A stretch of DNA of 64,000 nt from Isoetes taiwanensis (taxonomy: Eukaryota; Streptophyta; Lycopodiopsida; Isoetales; Isoetaceae). The translations under genes and the position numbers were made by a program. The stretch spans positions 9,477,630-9,541,629 of the forward strand of contig JAJEKV010000002.1 of assembly GCA_021234155.1 (NCBI GenBank). Reading direction: 5' to 3'. Positions 12,354 through 24,410 of this stretch are shown here, piece by piece (the first letter of the stretch is position 1; the number at the start of each line of letters is the position of its first letter). The notes beneath the pieces are model-generated. The model had not been told where the DNA came from, made no database searches, and worked only from the letters and a program-made list of their open reading frames with translations.

Positions 12354-15300
12354 ATGGCTTCAATTTTGAGTCGATTGAAAGATTGGCGGGCAATTGAGAT
12401 AGAATGGGCGGGCTTCCACGGTTTATCTTGTTTGAAATTGATGTGCTTTCTTTTAGTGAATTTACCATGAATTGGGAGGAAAAGATTTCTCAATGCGCTG
12501 AAGCATAGTGTCACTTTTGATGCTAAAGATTTCATAAAGCGATTATCAGGAATTTGGAACGACAATCGGAGGAAATTTTATGCTTATACTCCCGCCTGGC
12601 AGATAATTTTCTCCAGTCAGTTCAAAATTGCCCTGTTGTGGAGATAGCAGATAATTCTTTTCTTCCTGCTGGCGAAAGAACTGCAAATAGTGAGGGGGAA
12701 TTTATTTTCAGTTCTTATAATGGTAATATCTTGAATTACTGCTCAATTGCTTGCAAATTATGATAGCTAACAAGTTAACCTCATTTTTCAGATGAAGGTG
12801 AGGCCAATAGTCAATTCGGACCAACAGACAATTGGAATCTTGTTTTTGGTAAAAGTACTGGAAATTGTGAAGAGGATTTTCGATTGAACACTCAGTCTCA
12901 TGTTTGTGATGCTACTGCCGAATCGAGCCACCAAAGACATCCAATTGTGAAAACAAAGCGTGATGGTTTTGAAGCATTTTGTGATCTACCTACAAATTCT
13001 GGTAAGTGCTTGAAAACTGCTTTTAAATGTTAAACAGTCTTGAAATACTAGTTTGCTAATTGTTTTAAAGGTGGTGTTGAGGTCCAGCATGAACATGGGT
13101 TTGAAGATCAGGAATCACTCTATAGAAAATTGCATGCAATGAAAAGGAGAGAACAAAGCAAAGCAAAAAAGAGCAAAGAAAGCGGACTTCTGAGAAAGAT
13201 GTCTCCAGCGATGGACTAAACAGAGAAAAACAACAAATTTCAAAAAAAATTGCATTGTATAATAATAAGGTATGTGCAAATGCTTCCACAACAAGGCGGG
13301 GAAGACATTCTTGAAGGTCTTTGCTAAAAGACTGCCAGAATACCAGGTATTGAAATTGAAAGAAGTGAAAACAATGTCAACAATAGTGGAAAATTTGAGA
13401 AAATCTTTGGCTCAACATAAGTATGATAGGAAAACTGATGTGGTCAGAGCTCGAACCTCAGCAATGGTTTATGCTGTTGCCTCAGAGAAAACCAAGCTGT
13501 AGAAGGCTATCGAATGTTTGAATTTGAACAGAAAATATGTTACAACAGCAGTACATAGAAGAGCAGCAGCAGAAATTGGTGAAGGTCCCTGGTCAATGTT
13601 TAAGAGACAAACCAGATCTGACAAACTCACTAATCAACAGCAAAAGCTTGTGGTTGAGTTCTGGACCAATAATTCAAGAGTGTCTCCATGCAAGAAGCAT
13701 GTGATTAAAATTAGGATTGCCAAAGGCAATAAAATATTGCATCCTCTACATTTTTGGAAAGCTGAGGTTGGTTTATCTAATTTCCCTTTCTTTTCTTTTT
13801 TTTTTTTTAAATTTACCATGCCTACAATGCTTATGGTTTTAAATGCAGGTTTCATTTTATGAAAGATTTGAAGAGAGTTTCCAAAATTGAGGTGTCTTTT
13901 CGGCTTTTCATGCTTTGAAACCTAGCTTTGTAAGGAAAGTAAAGGACGGGGAGACATCTTTTTGTGTATATCACATGAGGTTGGATTATGTTAGACAAGC
14001 AATTAACAAAATGAGGTTGGACACAAAAAGATTCATGGAAGTGAATGTAATTGTACATGTCTTTGTTTGTGGTCGGCCTTAAATGTGAAGCCAACTTGAA
14101 GACATACAAGTCATCAAGTGACATGTGGAGGTCATTGGTTTGTGTCAAAGATATAGCGGATGAGTGGTATCAACATAATTGCATGCTATTGAATGCAATT
14201 CTTGTGGTCCTTCAAATTGCCTATGTGTCCAAAGGAGTTGAATAGAGGTGCTGGTCACCACAGTTGATTGGAAGACATTTGATAGAGTAAACCCTTCTTG
14301 CATTATCTACTTTAATCTGCTGTTGTATTGGAGAATCTTTCATACTCATTACTAAAAAGTTTTTATGTAAAACTTCTGAGGTTTTTGAAGCATCTTGAAC
14401 TGATGGGCTGGAGCTTTGAAAGTAGTACTAAAACCAATAGTTAAGCTCGTTTACAAGACAAGTAATCTTGCTGATATTTTGGGTATGCTAAGAATGTATT
14501 GATTGATTTTATTCCTCACAATTATGAAGCCGGATTGCAGGGCTAAGCGGTTTAGGGACTGCTTAGCCCTTTTTTCAAAAGACATGGTTGTATCGGTAAT
14601 AGACTTTCTTTGAGAATTACACATTCAAAATACAACAAGAGATCAAAGTTTGCATTGGAGGAATGATCAATGCACAATCGCAGTGCACATCACATCTGAG
14701 GCATGCAACTGTGCGGAGGTTCAAGAAAATTGTCTAAGTAAGTGTGAGAGGAACATCATCAAAGAGACACACTTTTATGTCTCGGATGAGAGAACATGAT
14801 ACTCTCTTTGTTCAACATTGTCTTAATAAGCATGCTAAGTTTCTAGGCGAGAAGGTGTGGATTACACCAACCATGTGATGTGGTGCGATGGTTGCTCACA
14901 TCAATTCAAGGGTGCAAGAACATTTTTCTTCATTGGTAGATTTTTAAGACCTACGGTATTCCAATTGCTTGGAATTACTTTGCCTCTTACCATGGAAAAG
15001 GTATGGCGACCTATGATTTACTTCAATTGTATGTCTCCAAAGTAAGCTTCTCTTTTTTGTTTTGTAGGTGAACATGATGGGGCGGATTGATTAAAGAGCA
15101 CTCACACATGAAATGTTAAAGAGGAATTCTAGACCTTTAAGAGATGCTCATGATGTTGTCATATTTTGCGGGGAACACTTGATAATTCTGACAAGCCGCT
15201 GGTAAATATTGTGTTCATACTTATATTTGTAAGCCCCATTTATGAACTCATTTATTTGGCTCTCTGATTCTTTTGGGAAATAGGCAAAGGCGATGTGTGC

Positions 15301-16248
15301 GGGGATGAATTGTTTGAGTGTGCTACTTTGGTAGGATCTAGCAAATTCCATAGCATTAGACCGATCAACAACAAGGACCCTACTATGGTTGCACACATGA
15401 ATTATTCCCTTACGCCTGCTTGTTGATGCGCTAAAATGCGGACAAGTGTATTAATAAAAGAAAGAATAGGATCATGGGTTTTTTTCAGAATTAAGGCCGG
15501 GGAATCGAGGAGGAAATAGAAGCTTGTGATGGGCGGTGTATGAAGGTGATCTTTGAGTGGAAGTCTGATATCATAGACATTGGAGAGAATTTTCTTTGTT
15601 GTTGCTCCAGATTAATAAGGAGAAAGTTGATTTTACATTCTCAAATGTACTAATGTTGTTGAAAGCTTTCAAGGATCCCGGGGGACGAAGTTTGGTAGGA
15701 GAGAAGTTGTAATGCTGGTAAGTTTTATAAGTTTGTAGGTGATAATAAGTATGAACTTCTAAGACATGAACGGTTGCAAATAATCTGATCATTTTGGTTG
15801 TATCATGCAACTTCTTGATGGAAGATATGGGAGGTAACATGTATGAGTTACAAAGAGGAGGTCCATGAGCACATTCTAGAAAGTTTGCAAGCTCAATCTT
15901 CAATTCTAGCCCGATTGTGATGTAGCAAATAACGATAAGCTAGCGGGGAGCAACAACCAAAGGCCAATTCAAGAAAAGCAAAAAAAGTGGAAAAAGGAAA
16001 AACCGATGCCAATGACAAAAGCAGCCGGAGACAAGAAAGATGTTGTAGGAAATCCAACAAAGCGGGTTGCAAAGCAAAGGTCGATTGCAAGGCAAGCAAG
16101 AAAAATAGTGAAAAAAAGAATTAAAAAAAATAGCAAAGAAAGCGGGACAACGGCAAACCAAGAAAAAGATGTTGCAAAGTCGAGTAAAGTTGTTGCAAAC
16201 AAAACAACTACTAAGAATGGCAAGAACATTCTAAAAGGAAAAATTTGA
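12354..16248 (+). pseudogene. Spliced DDE-type transposase, copy A, frame-disrupted
   Basis: Transposase-like gene starting at ATG 12354. Recognisable exons carry QTRSDKLTNQQQKLVVEFW (about 13610-13665), a Cys-rich stretch (CNCTC, LKCEANL, near 14045-14090), and ENYTF at 14613-14627 just after a first Asp (ATAGAC). A second Asp lies in CDGCSHQFKGARTFFFIGRF (14884-14943), and HGKG-like coding follows near 14991. After that come a conserved C-terminal domain at about 15580-15790 (poorly kept in A, clear in B) and a Lys-rich tail (KKRIKKNSKESG) ending at TGA 16248. Introns with GTAAGT/AAAG borders separate the exons. The D...D...(H/E) order is that expected of an RNase H-fold transposase. Many frame breaks fall at CAG/CTG contexts: WCDG here is WSDG in copy B. 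The gene may therefore be less broken than it looks. Confidence 0.65.
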
Positions 16249-16623
16249 TGAATTAGCATTGACACAATGCAAGCGATGATGTATACAAATCAATTCAATC
16301 AATATACACATTCTTTAAAACCTGCGACTTTTAGAGTTGTGTTTATTTTGGCAAAAAAATTACTCCATTCAACACAAATCTAATTATACATTATTTAAAA
16401 TCGATCAAACCATTTGGATTTGTGTTAAACTTGCAACAAGAAAAAGGAATGCAGAATAAACAATTCACATTAGGAATAAAAGCGTAAACTTTCCTTGTAT
16501 TACAAAAACGTCCACAAGTGTGGAGTACATTACAAAATGCATTATGCGCGGGTATAACATAAGCGGATCATAAATATTAATCTTTGGTATAACAACGGCG
16601 ATCTTCGGTGATCAAGAGCAAAC

Positions 16624-18086
16624 TCATTCATCGGCTTGGTAGCGGGGCACGATACTTCTTCAATTCAGCAACCCAACCTACTTGGTCAAGTGTTATGTCA
16701 GTGTTTGGAATCACATCCTCTTCAGAAGTTGCTTCCTCATCCTTATTAACATCTTTTCCATCATCTATGGAAACAACCTCAGCTGCAAAAACAAAAAAAA
16801 ACTCAATTTGAGGGAAAGAAGTATAAAAGGAAACAAATATATTGTTAAAAGGTTTTTAACCTTTTCTTGGACTAACATCCTTCATTTCATTGTTGTTTTG
16901 TGGACCAAATCTGCTCAAACTTTTCTTTGTCACTATAAAAGATAAAAAGAATAGATTAAAAATATCTGACACTTATCCGGCACCTAGTAACACTTTACCT
17001 TCCTTAGCGACTGCATGTTCAAATCTGGTGCATCATTCTTCTTTGCTTTTGAAGAGGAAGCATAGTGAGTCATCTTATTTGGACTAAGCTTGTCCACATC
17101 AATAAGATCAGCTTCTTTGAAACACCAAAAAAAACATCATCAAAAAAGAAAAATAACACATGTAACAATTAAAAGCTAATTATACACGTATCACATCTTC
17201 TCATCTTTTTGTAGCACCGGTACCAATGGTCCTCTTCGGCCTTCCTAATAGGTACAAAATCTTCATCAATTTTTACCTCCTTCTTTGCTTCGACACTATC
17301 CTCAAATTTCCTGGTTTTTTCACTATCTGTTTCTTGGGGTTGTATCTTCAACTTCCTCATCTTCTTCAAATTCCTCATCACCATCCTCCTCTTGACATCG
17401 GCATCTTCTTCACTCTCTCTCTGCTGCTGCATCGGCTTTGTATCCAGTTCTTTTAAGCGTGCTTGAGGCGCCGCACCACGATGCGGAACTATGCATGCGG
17501 TTTCCAGCACTATGCTAAAGCAATACACATGATACTTGTCTTTGGCAAGAAAGCTTAACATGCATTTCATAATCGGTAGCAAGCGCAAAACCGGACATTG
17601 CATACCTCGTCATGCATTAGAGGAATGTGATACTCTCCATGGTTACTCGACATGCCTTTTGGACTTCACATCTTTCTTTGCATGAGCGCACATTTTACAA
17701 CACTTGTGCGATTACTCCATTTTCTCGATACCTTGCAACATCCATCTTGGCTTCTCGGTCTCCTTTTGGAGTGCAAAATCTTTGGGTTCTGTCGACTTTG
17801 GTGGCGACCTCTCGGCATCTCCTTAACAACTTCTCTTCCCTTTTAAGGGTCTCGATGCATGTCTTTATGTCATCATCACGGAAATCGGATCTTTTAGCTT
17901 GGTGGCATCTTGTTGTTCTCGAACCATTTTGACATGAATCTTCCCTTTAACCAAAGGGCTTTCCATATCTCATTCAATCTTTTTGTAAAACATCTTTCCA
18001 CTTAATTTCTTTTCGGCTTTTTGTGCGGCCACCACATAAATCTCGCCAATGAAACAAACTTCGGCCTCGATTCGAGCAATTTTCAT
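16624..18086 (-). pseudogene. Second transposon gene (acidic/coiled-coil protein), copy A
   Basis: This spliced minus-strand gene converges on the transposase. From an ATG at 18086 (MKIARIEAEVCFIGEIYVVA) it runs through charged, helical sequence rich in K, E and R. It continues in an exon at about 17190-17600 (KIDEDFVPIRKA, KKMRRCDT) and another near 17000-17115 (DLIDVDKLSPNKMTHYASSS). The last exon, 16624-16782, begins after TTTTTGCAG, encodes AEVVSIDDGKDVNKDEEATS and ends KKYRAPATKPDE-stop. The last exon is preserved in frame in copy B, which suggests past selection. I recognise no family. Two-gene DNA transposons often encode a DNA-binding or accessory partner, so that role is a guess from position. 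Frame breaks are present in the 5' part. Confidence 0.55.
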
Positions 18087-18699
18087 CTGCAATCAAAAGG
18101 AAAAATAATCGGTTTCATATGAGCAAAAAAGCGAGGTCTTCAAAGCAAATTCACGTGGCTTACCTCCTTAACCGTTCGCCATGGCCTACAAACAAAGTAA
18201 TTTAAGAAATCGGGTGTCTTGAGAAGATGAAATAGCGCTGCTTGGGAAGAGGAGCAGAGATATCAGTTTTTCAAACAATACACCAAAAGAGTCGAATTTG
18301 AGATCAAGCGGCTCGTCTACTTAATGAATTTCGGATTGGGATGAATTATATATCTTTGGCGGAGGATCATACTCATTTCTTTGATAATTGGCATGATGGG
18401 ATCTGTACGGCCTTTTCGCGCCCAGCACTTCATTACCTGTCATCCCAACTTCATAGCCCATCATGAACCCTTCAACTTGCACGGCACCCTTCATTTCTTT
18501 TTGACGTAAAAAAGCGCTAAAAAGGTCTTTGGAGGCGTGCTAAAATTTCGTTTTTGTATACCACTAACAAAACATACCAGGGTTTATAGCGGTAGGGGTA
18601 TCTTTGGACGATTCGATCCATGAACACAAAGCAGTTTCTGGACAATTCTAATGTCAATAACACAATTGCCAAAACTATTAGAAATGAGAACCTACTACA

Positions 18700-20458
18700 T
18701 CAATGCTATTTAATGAATCTGTAGAAGAGTTTGCAGAAGAAATTGAGCAATGTTGTTACTTTGCTTCCTTGTCACTTTTGTTATTTGGGTCCCATGGCCA
18801 ATCTGGTCTATCCATCCATCCATACTTCCTAGAGTTTGATCTAGAAAACATCAGTGGTCACTCTAAAGGAGCTTACCATCGTATATCCCCCATGACAATT
18901 GTCTTTTCTTCCAACCCTCCCATAGTCAAAAGTGTAGTTAGCATAAAGTTGCATGTGGTAGATATAAGATTAAAATTTGATTACATATACCTTTTTTGAC
19001 TATTCAAAAAATATATGGCGAAGTAATGTTATTATAACAAGAAATTTATCGCGAGCCAAGGCATTCATTCTTTTTCCCCTATCTGGGGGAGATGAGCAAC
19101 TAGTCGTGTGCATTCGTTGCAGGAGAAGCACTTTGATGGGTATTCAATTACCATGCATCCTAGTACATTAGGGCATACAGATTTTGTATATGGATTATTA
19201 ACAGTTAATTATTTAGCAACATGAAAAACCTTTTAGGGTCTAAGCATTATTGTATCCTAGGGGTGGGTTATTCTGTAGATAATGGGTACCATGAGATAGA
19301 GTTGCAGGTGATCCCGCAAGCCAAATTTCAAGGCAAAATATGTCAGCATAGGCAGCTACGGTAGAAAACCCAATGTTGGCAAATGGCTTGGCATATATTT
19401 TGTGGCAAAATACCATGTTCCTAAAAGTTCTCTAGGGTAACAATGGATGTAAAGGAATTGGCAAAAGATAGGTCCTATTAATTCTGCTTGGTACAAAAGA
19501 ACTATCTGAGAGTCCTTGGTCGCGAAGTCGTCAAATATGTTCCATTTTAAATGCACCCATAGAGATTTGACCGGAGGCAATGCTTAGGATCAATGCATTT
19601 TGTATTTGCCTTTAAAACTTTTTGCCTCTATAATCTTATTTGTAAAGCGATAATAAGAGCTTTGGTATCCTTTAAAAATTCAAAATTAGATGCAATTTTT
19701 TCCAAAAACAAAGATGGATTTGCCTTGGTCTCAAAGCTTCTGCTGCATGGTAGACAAAACATGGCCTGTAGAGAAGCTGCGAAAGCTCAAGTAATTTTTC
19801 ACATGCCACAGTAGCAAGGGCGTCCACATACTGGGTCTCAAATTTTCTGGATTTCTCATTTTGGGCTGCAAGCGTTCTCAAATTCCTGAGAGTTCTTGTC
19901 TTGCGCATATAGTTCATCACATTTGTAAGCATTGTCTTGGTTACAAAGAGTGTGATAGCCTTTGGAGTGGGAATCCTCAATATGGCTAGATGTTTTAGTC
20001 TTGAATCTTTCTTTTTCCCAATATTTTTCTGAGCGGTGCCCAGGCCCTAGTTGATTTTTCATCTAGGAAACAACAAAAAAAATGCACCATTTCTACAAAA
20101 TCAAAGATCTTAAATTTAATTGAATAAGGAATTTTAATGACTCTAATAACCATTAAGCGTTAAAAAGGAACAACAAGGGGATTCGTGGCAGGCAATTCCA
20201 TCAGTAATTTTCTGATCGGTGGCCTTGCTCAGAAAATGCAGTTTTGTATTTGAAGTTTTATTCCTTAATTTGCGCATCCAGAGGAGGTTTAGAGGACCGA
20301 TTTACCTGAATTTGAGCTCTGTAAGCTGGATAGGACCCAATCTATAACGTGAAGCTTTCTCATTCATGGCACTCTGTGGCAAATTCGCAAAGAACAGGGA
20401 CAGAGGATGCAGTTTATATTGTGGTTGAAACTTCTTCGCACTGAGTTGAATTGAATTT
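18700..20458. other. No recognised gene; overlapping weak minus-strand frames
   Basis: Minus-strand frames at 19672-19980 and 19856-20062 overlap in different phases. They are rich in charged residues (HRSEKYWEKERFKTKTSSH). They could be a degraded exon, or exons with a frameshift. I cannot name a family. The plus strand at 18703-18999 has an open frame of 98 codons with no recognisable features. Confidence 0.25.
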
Positions 20459-20824
20459 TTATTGTAAGGAACTTGTATTTCCTTTTTTGTTTGGCCCAGA
20501 TGTTTGTAGATGAAATTTGGCTGCTACGATTTGCGAGGCCGATGCACCTGATTTGCAGACTCCAACAACCGCTTGGTTGACCCGCAGCGCAAAGCCCTGA
20601 TTCGCACGCTCCAAAGCAGCTTCAATAACCTGAGTAAGGTTTAATTGTTGCACCACCATTTCCCAATCGAAGCAGAAATCTTTGAATTCCCAGACAATTC
20701 GAAGGCCAAAGCTTTCAATCAAGGGAGATAATAGGAGAAAATGCAGATTGAATTGAAGCATCCTACTTCTGCCATAGCTAAGCACTTGATTAGCCACAGA
20801 GCCCAGAAAAATGATCTGCCCCAA
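20459..20824 (-). CDS. Hypothetical 121-residue protein
   Basis: An uninterrupted minus-strand frame starts MGQIIFLGSVANQVLSYGRS. It includes WEFKDFCFDWEMVVQQLNL and a C-terminal part with VNQAVVGVCKSGASASQIV. The amphipathic helical character and length are compatible with a real exon, but I recognise no family. It lies about 1 kb downstream of the 3' end of RLK1, on the same strand. There is no obvious promoter or polyadenylation context. Confidence 0.3.
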   Translation of the reverse strand: MGQIIFLGSVANQVLSYGRSRMLQFNLHFLLLSPLIESFGLRIVWEFKDFCFDWEMVVQQLNLTQVIEAALERANQGFALRVNQAVVGVCKSGASASQIVAAKFHLQTSGPNKKGNTSSLQ

Positions 20825-21553
20825 TCCTGCTACAGACCCTTTTTGGGTTGGGGCCTTTTACCTGCTACGAAAGTGGCACAAGATTTTGATGTCTTACCTT
20901 CCCCAAACCATCCATCTCAGATTTGATGCAGATTCGCATCTGCATCCGCATAAAATACCTGTGATGTCTTACCTGTGATGCATAAAATACTTTGTTTTTG
21001 CCATAAGTGGATCAGATTTATGACGAGATATTGCAGAGGAGACTGATGCAGGCCATAAACAGGAAGCTGAGTACGAGCGAAATGGAATCGCCAATATCTA
21101 GAACCACAGACCAAGTGCCTACATCTTACCTCAGCTTGGCTATGGCGTCAGAGTGCCAAAACAGACCTCACGTCTTCTTGCTCAAAAACTCCATAGAAGC
21201 AGAAGCCGATATAGCCTAGAAGCAGAAGTTCGGACGCTCCACAGAAACAGACGCCGCTGCTAGAGATCTGCCGAGCCGGAGCCGCTCGATCCTGTCAAGG
21301 TCACTCCATCGGCGCTGTTGGCTACTGGCGGCTTGCTTACAGCCGAAGAAATTGAAAACCAAAATATCCACACGTGTCGGCTTTATGTGAGGCAGAACAC
21401 AGAAAAATTAGCAAGGGAAAAAAACAAAATTCAAAATTGGATGTATGTTTATATATGGTTTGATAATATTGGGCCCTGCAATTGATGGAGACATGCCTAA
21501 CATGAGTCCATGACATTCTACCAAAATCACTATACAAGACTGTTAAACGCAAC

Positions 21554-21627
21554 ATTCTCTTTCTTGATCTTTTTAAAGTGGATTCAACCTATTCTCTTTC
21601 TTGATCTTTTTAAAGTGGGTTCAACCT
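21554..21627. repeat. 37-bp tandem duplication
   Basis: ATTCTCTTTCTTGATCTTTT followed by TAAAGTGGATTCAACCT occurs twice head to tail with one mismatch. It lies about 170 bp downstream of the RLK1 stop codon, within its likely 3' flank. Confidence 0.85.
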
Positions 21628-21795
21628 AGTTTTCTATAGTTGATTGGAAATATAAGGCCTTGCTAACCATATGGGGTCTAAAATTCTTGTAGAACAACGT
21701 TTAAATACAGGTGCTTAATATACATGATGGTAGTATCCAGAAGCCAAGGTCTGCACATTTAGATATTGCATCTGATTGTTCATGGCATGATGGCA

Positions 21796-24410
21796 TCAGG
21801 TTTGCTTAAGTTTAGTACTGCTACCATCGTGGACATACACAATGTTGTGGACTTCATGAGTTGAGCTGATCTCTATGGTTCCCTGAGCTTGCACTGTGAA
21901 ATGATAGTCTAATGGTGGATCATCTATCTGCTCAACCCCTTCCAGCATGTGCACTACATGTTCAATCCCAGGTCTGTTTGCAGGGTTTTCCTGTATACAC
22001 CACAACGCCACATTGATCAGCCTCCTCACATCTTCTTCATATTCCCCGTTCGATGCATCTGCAGCCAGTTTGGGATCTAGAATACAATTCACCGTGCCCT
22101 GCTTAATCTCATTCACCACCCATGCTGGAAAGTACCAGCTGAGATTAGAATCTAGCTTTGTTAAGTCTAGATTCCTTCGTCCTCCAATGAGTTCAAATAA
22201 CACCATGCCATAGCTATATATATCACATTTTTTGGTTGCTATGGATTGCAGAAGCCACTCGGGGGCAAGGTAACCTGGTGTTCCTCTCACACTGGTTTGG
22301 ATTTGAGATATGCTATTCCCAAGTAACTTAGATAGGCCAAAATCTGAAACTTTTGGATTAAAGCAACCATCGAGGAGGATGTTCTGAGGCTTAATATCAA
22401 GATGTATGATAGATTCACGACACTCGTTATGTAAATATGCCAGACCACGTGCAGTGCCCAGAGCTATATGATATCTTGTTTTCCAATCCAAAACAGCATC
22501 ACGGTTCTCATAAAATAGCCATTTGTCTAAAGATCCATTAGGCATGTAGTCATACACAAGCAACTTATGTGAATTCTCTGCACAAAAACCACAGAGCTTC
22601 ACAATGTTTGTGTGGCTAATGCTTCCCATGGAGACCACCTCTGCTACAAACTCCTTTTGTCGTTGGCTAGATGCCTCAAGTTTTTTAACAGCCAATTCTT
22701 TTCCATTTGGCAAGGAACCCTTATAAACAGTTCCAAAGCCCCCACTTCCTAATATACAGGAGAACTCATTAGTGCATGTCCGGAGTTTTTTGTATGAGAA
22801 CCTCTCTGGAGTTCCTTGTATAGAGGATAGAATGACGTCTAATTGATCTGTAGTCTTTCTCAGCTTTATTGATAACATGATCACTAAAACCAGGAAAAAA
22901 AGGAATGCTATGATGACTGCAATGCGTATTGGTATAATTGTGAGATGATGAGTCAAACCCTTCCTAGGCAAAGAAGTGGAAATCCTTGAGAACTTGAGCA
23001 ATGTTGTGACTAGTGTGCTGCTTTCTGACATGCTTCCTAAAGCTTGATTAAGAAAATAACAGTGGCTGTTACTTGCATCAAAAATTAAAGCAAGACATGA
23101 GCAATTTCCAAGACATAGGCTCTTACAGTCGTCCAGGGTAGAAATCTTGTCAGGAGAACCATAACGCTCTATTGAAGAATAACTAGTGTTTGGGAGTGTT
23201 AGGAAATGCTTGTTGGCAGCTTCATACTCCACACAAATAGGATAAGCCCAGGTTGGATCTGCACACTTCTCATAGTACTCATACACTTCATGTCCTTTGC
23301 TTCCCATGAGACATTTACAACCAAAACTTGTAAAGATACCATATGGGCCACATGTCATGGGCAGCTGGCCCTTGCCAGAAATGTAGTCCTGCAATTGAAA
23401 GCTCCTAGTCCAACCTGAGCTTGTATCATCTTTGGCACGACTGAGTACAATCAGATCACCATTGGAATCTAGTCTGACAAAAAGCCATGCATTAGAAAAT
23501 GATGTAAAGAAAGGCATTATGATGTCAGGTATGCATGCTTTTGCACCATCGGAATTCACTGTACCCAGAGGCAGGCGGTAACCCATGTTAAAGAGGTCGC
23601 TGTTGACTGTTGTGAACATCTATCAAGTGTAGATTTAGCATCTGAACCAGCAAGGCTCCACACAAAATAAGGCATTTTTGAATTGGACCAATTAAGGTAG
23701 AGAACAAAGCCAGCATTCTCAACTGCAGCCTCAAATATTCCCTCTTCCATTGTAGAGTTTGAGGCACTGGCCACAAGCTTTTGGCCTGTGGACATACTTT
23801 GGCCCACAACTAAAACATCAGTGGGATGGTCAAAACTTTGCCAAAGCGTATTTCCGAAAGAAAAATTGCCTGTTTCTGAGAGATCCAAATAAGTTATGCC
23901 CACAACGGAGGAAGACCATGCAACAGTGCCATTCTCGTGCCGTAGAGACAGACCCCTATTTGGTGTGACCAAAAGGGTCGCATTTTCCCCAACTGGGTTA
24001 TTTCTGTTTGCAGACCAGACAGGGACTCCCCAAAGATTTCCAGCTCCAAAAATTAGGCTTAGATAGAAGTCATTACTTGTGTTTGAGAATCGAAAGAAGG
24101 CAAGGCCAAACGTACCGTTGTCACTTGTGATCGTTACTTGTTGGTTGCACGAATGGGATGATCCTGTGGTACATATTCCTATGGTGAGGAGCCGATGCGT
24201 GCTTCCATCTGATGCTCCTATCTCTCGAAGACTTGGAACATTTTGTAAAGACCATTCCCGTGGAAGGGTGTAAGCCCTGGAATGCGCATGATTAACAAGG
24301 GCTCCTAAGATGAAGAGTGCAAAAGAGAGAGCCATCATTTCATGTATTGCAGATTTCACAATTTCATGTATAATCAATGAGCTATTGTAAATATTGCTTT
24401 GAAGCTTCAA
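21796..24410 (-). CDS. G-type lectin receptor-like Ser/Thr kinase RLK1, one frameshift
   Basis: Plasma-membrane receptor kinase, apparently encoded in one exon. The N-terminal frame (24410-23556) has a signal peptide (MALSFALFILGALVNHAHSR) and then a bulb-type lectin domain (SANRNNPVGENATLLVTPN, LWQSFDHPTDVLVVGQS). The second frame (23619-21796, 607 codons) has a PAN-like Cys cluster (CKSLCLGNCSCLALIF, residues 165-180), a membrane span at about 228-251 and a kinase domain. The kinase has glycine loop GSGGFGTVYKG (291-301), Lys312, IIHLDIKPQNILL with Asp408, DFG 426-428 and GTPGYLAPEW. HLD instead of HRD makes it a non-RD kinase, as in the SD2-5/LRK10-like class often linked to defence. The two frames overlap by 64 bp in different phases near 23,620: one real indel or one sequence error. 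All kinase residues needed for catalysis are present. Confidence 0.9.

Larger units (their letters stand above)
7957..17414 (+). repeat. Copy A of a 9.46-kb direct duplication
   Basis: This sequence, from TTGCTATCTAAGTTG to GCATCTTCTTCACT, is repeated almost collinearly at 25785-35249. Both copies include about 4.1 kb of non-coding DNA followed by most of a DNA transposon. Copy A continues past 17414 to the transposon's right end, while copy B stops inside the transposon. The duplication is therefore not one simple transposition. Differences between the copies are mostly small and cluster at CAG/CTG sites (see findings). Confidence 0.9.
12097..18579 (+). mobile_element. Complete two-gene DNA transposon, GGGT termini (Sola-like?)
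   Basis: The left end starts GGGTCTATTTTTGTTAGTGG, and the right end is its inverted counterpart, with TTTTTGTATACCACTAAC then AAAACATACCA. The shared core TTTTGTTAGTGGTAYACAAA is inverted at 12104-12123 and 18552-18571. The tetranucleotide GGGT flanks both sides (12093-12096 and 18580-18583), consistent with a 4-bp target-site duplication. Inside are a spliced transposase-like gene on plus (12354-16248) and a converging gene on minus (18086-16624). Two other elements in this window share the GGGT start and 4-bp duplications. Sola-superfamily elements are known for 4-bp duplications and a DDE transposase, which makes Sola a reasonable but unproven assignment. Confidence 0.7.

Noticed and set aside
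15893-16265. Overlapping minus-strand hydrophobic, Phe-rich frames
   Set aside because: They are the antisense of the Lys-rich C-terminal tail of the transposase; AAG/AAA codons read backwards give Phe and Leu.
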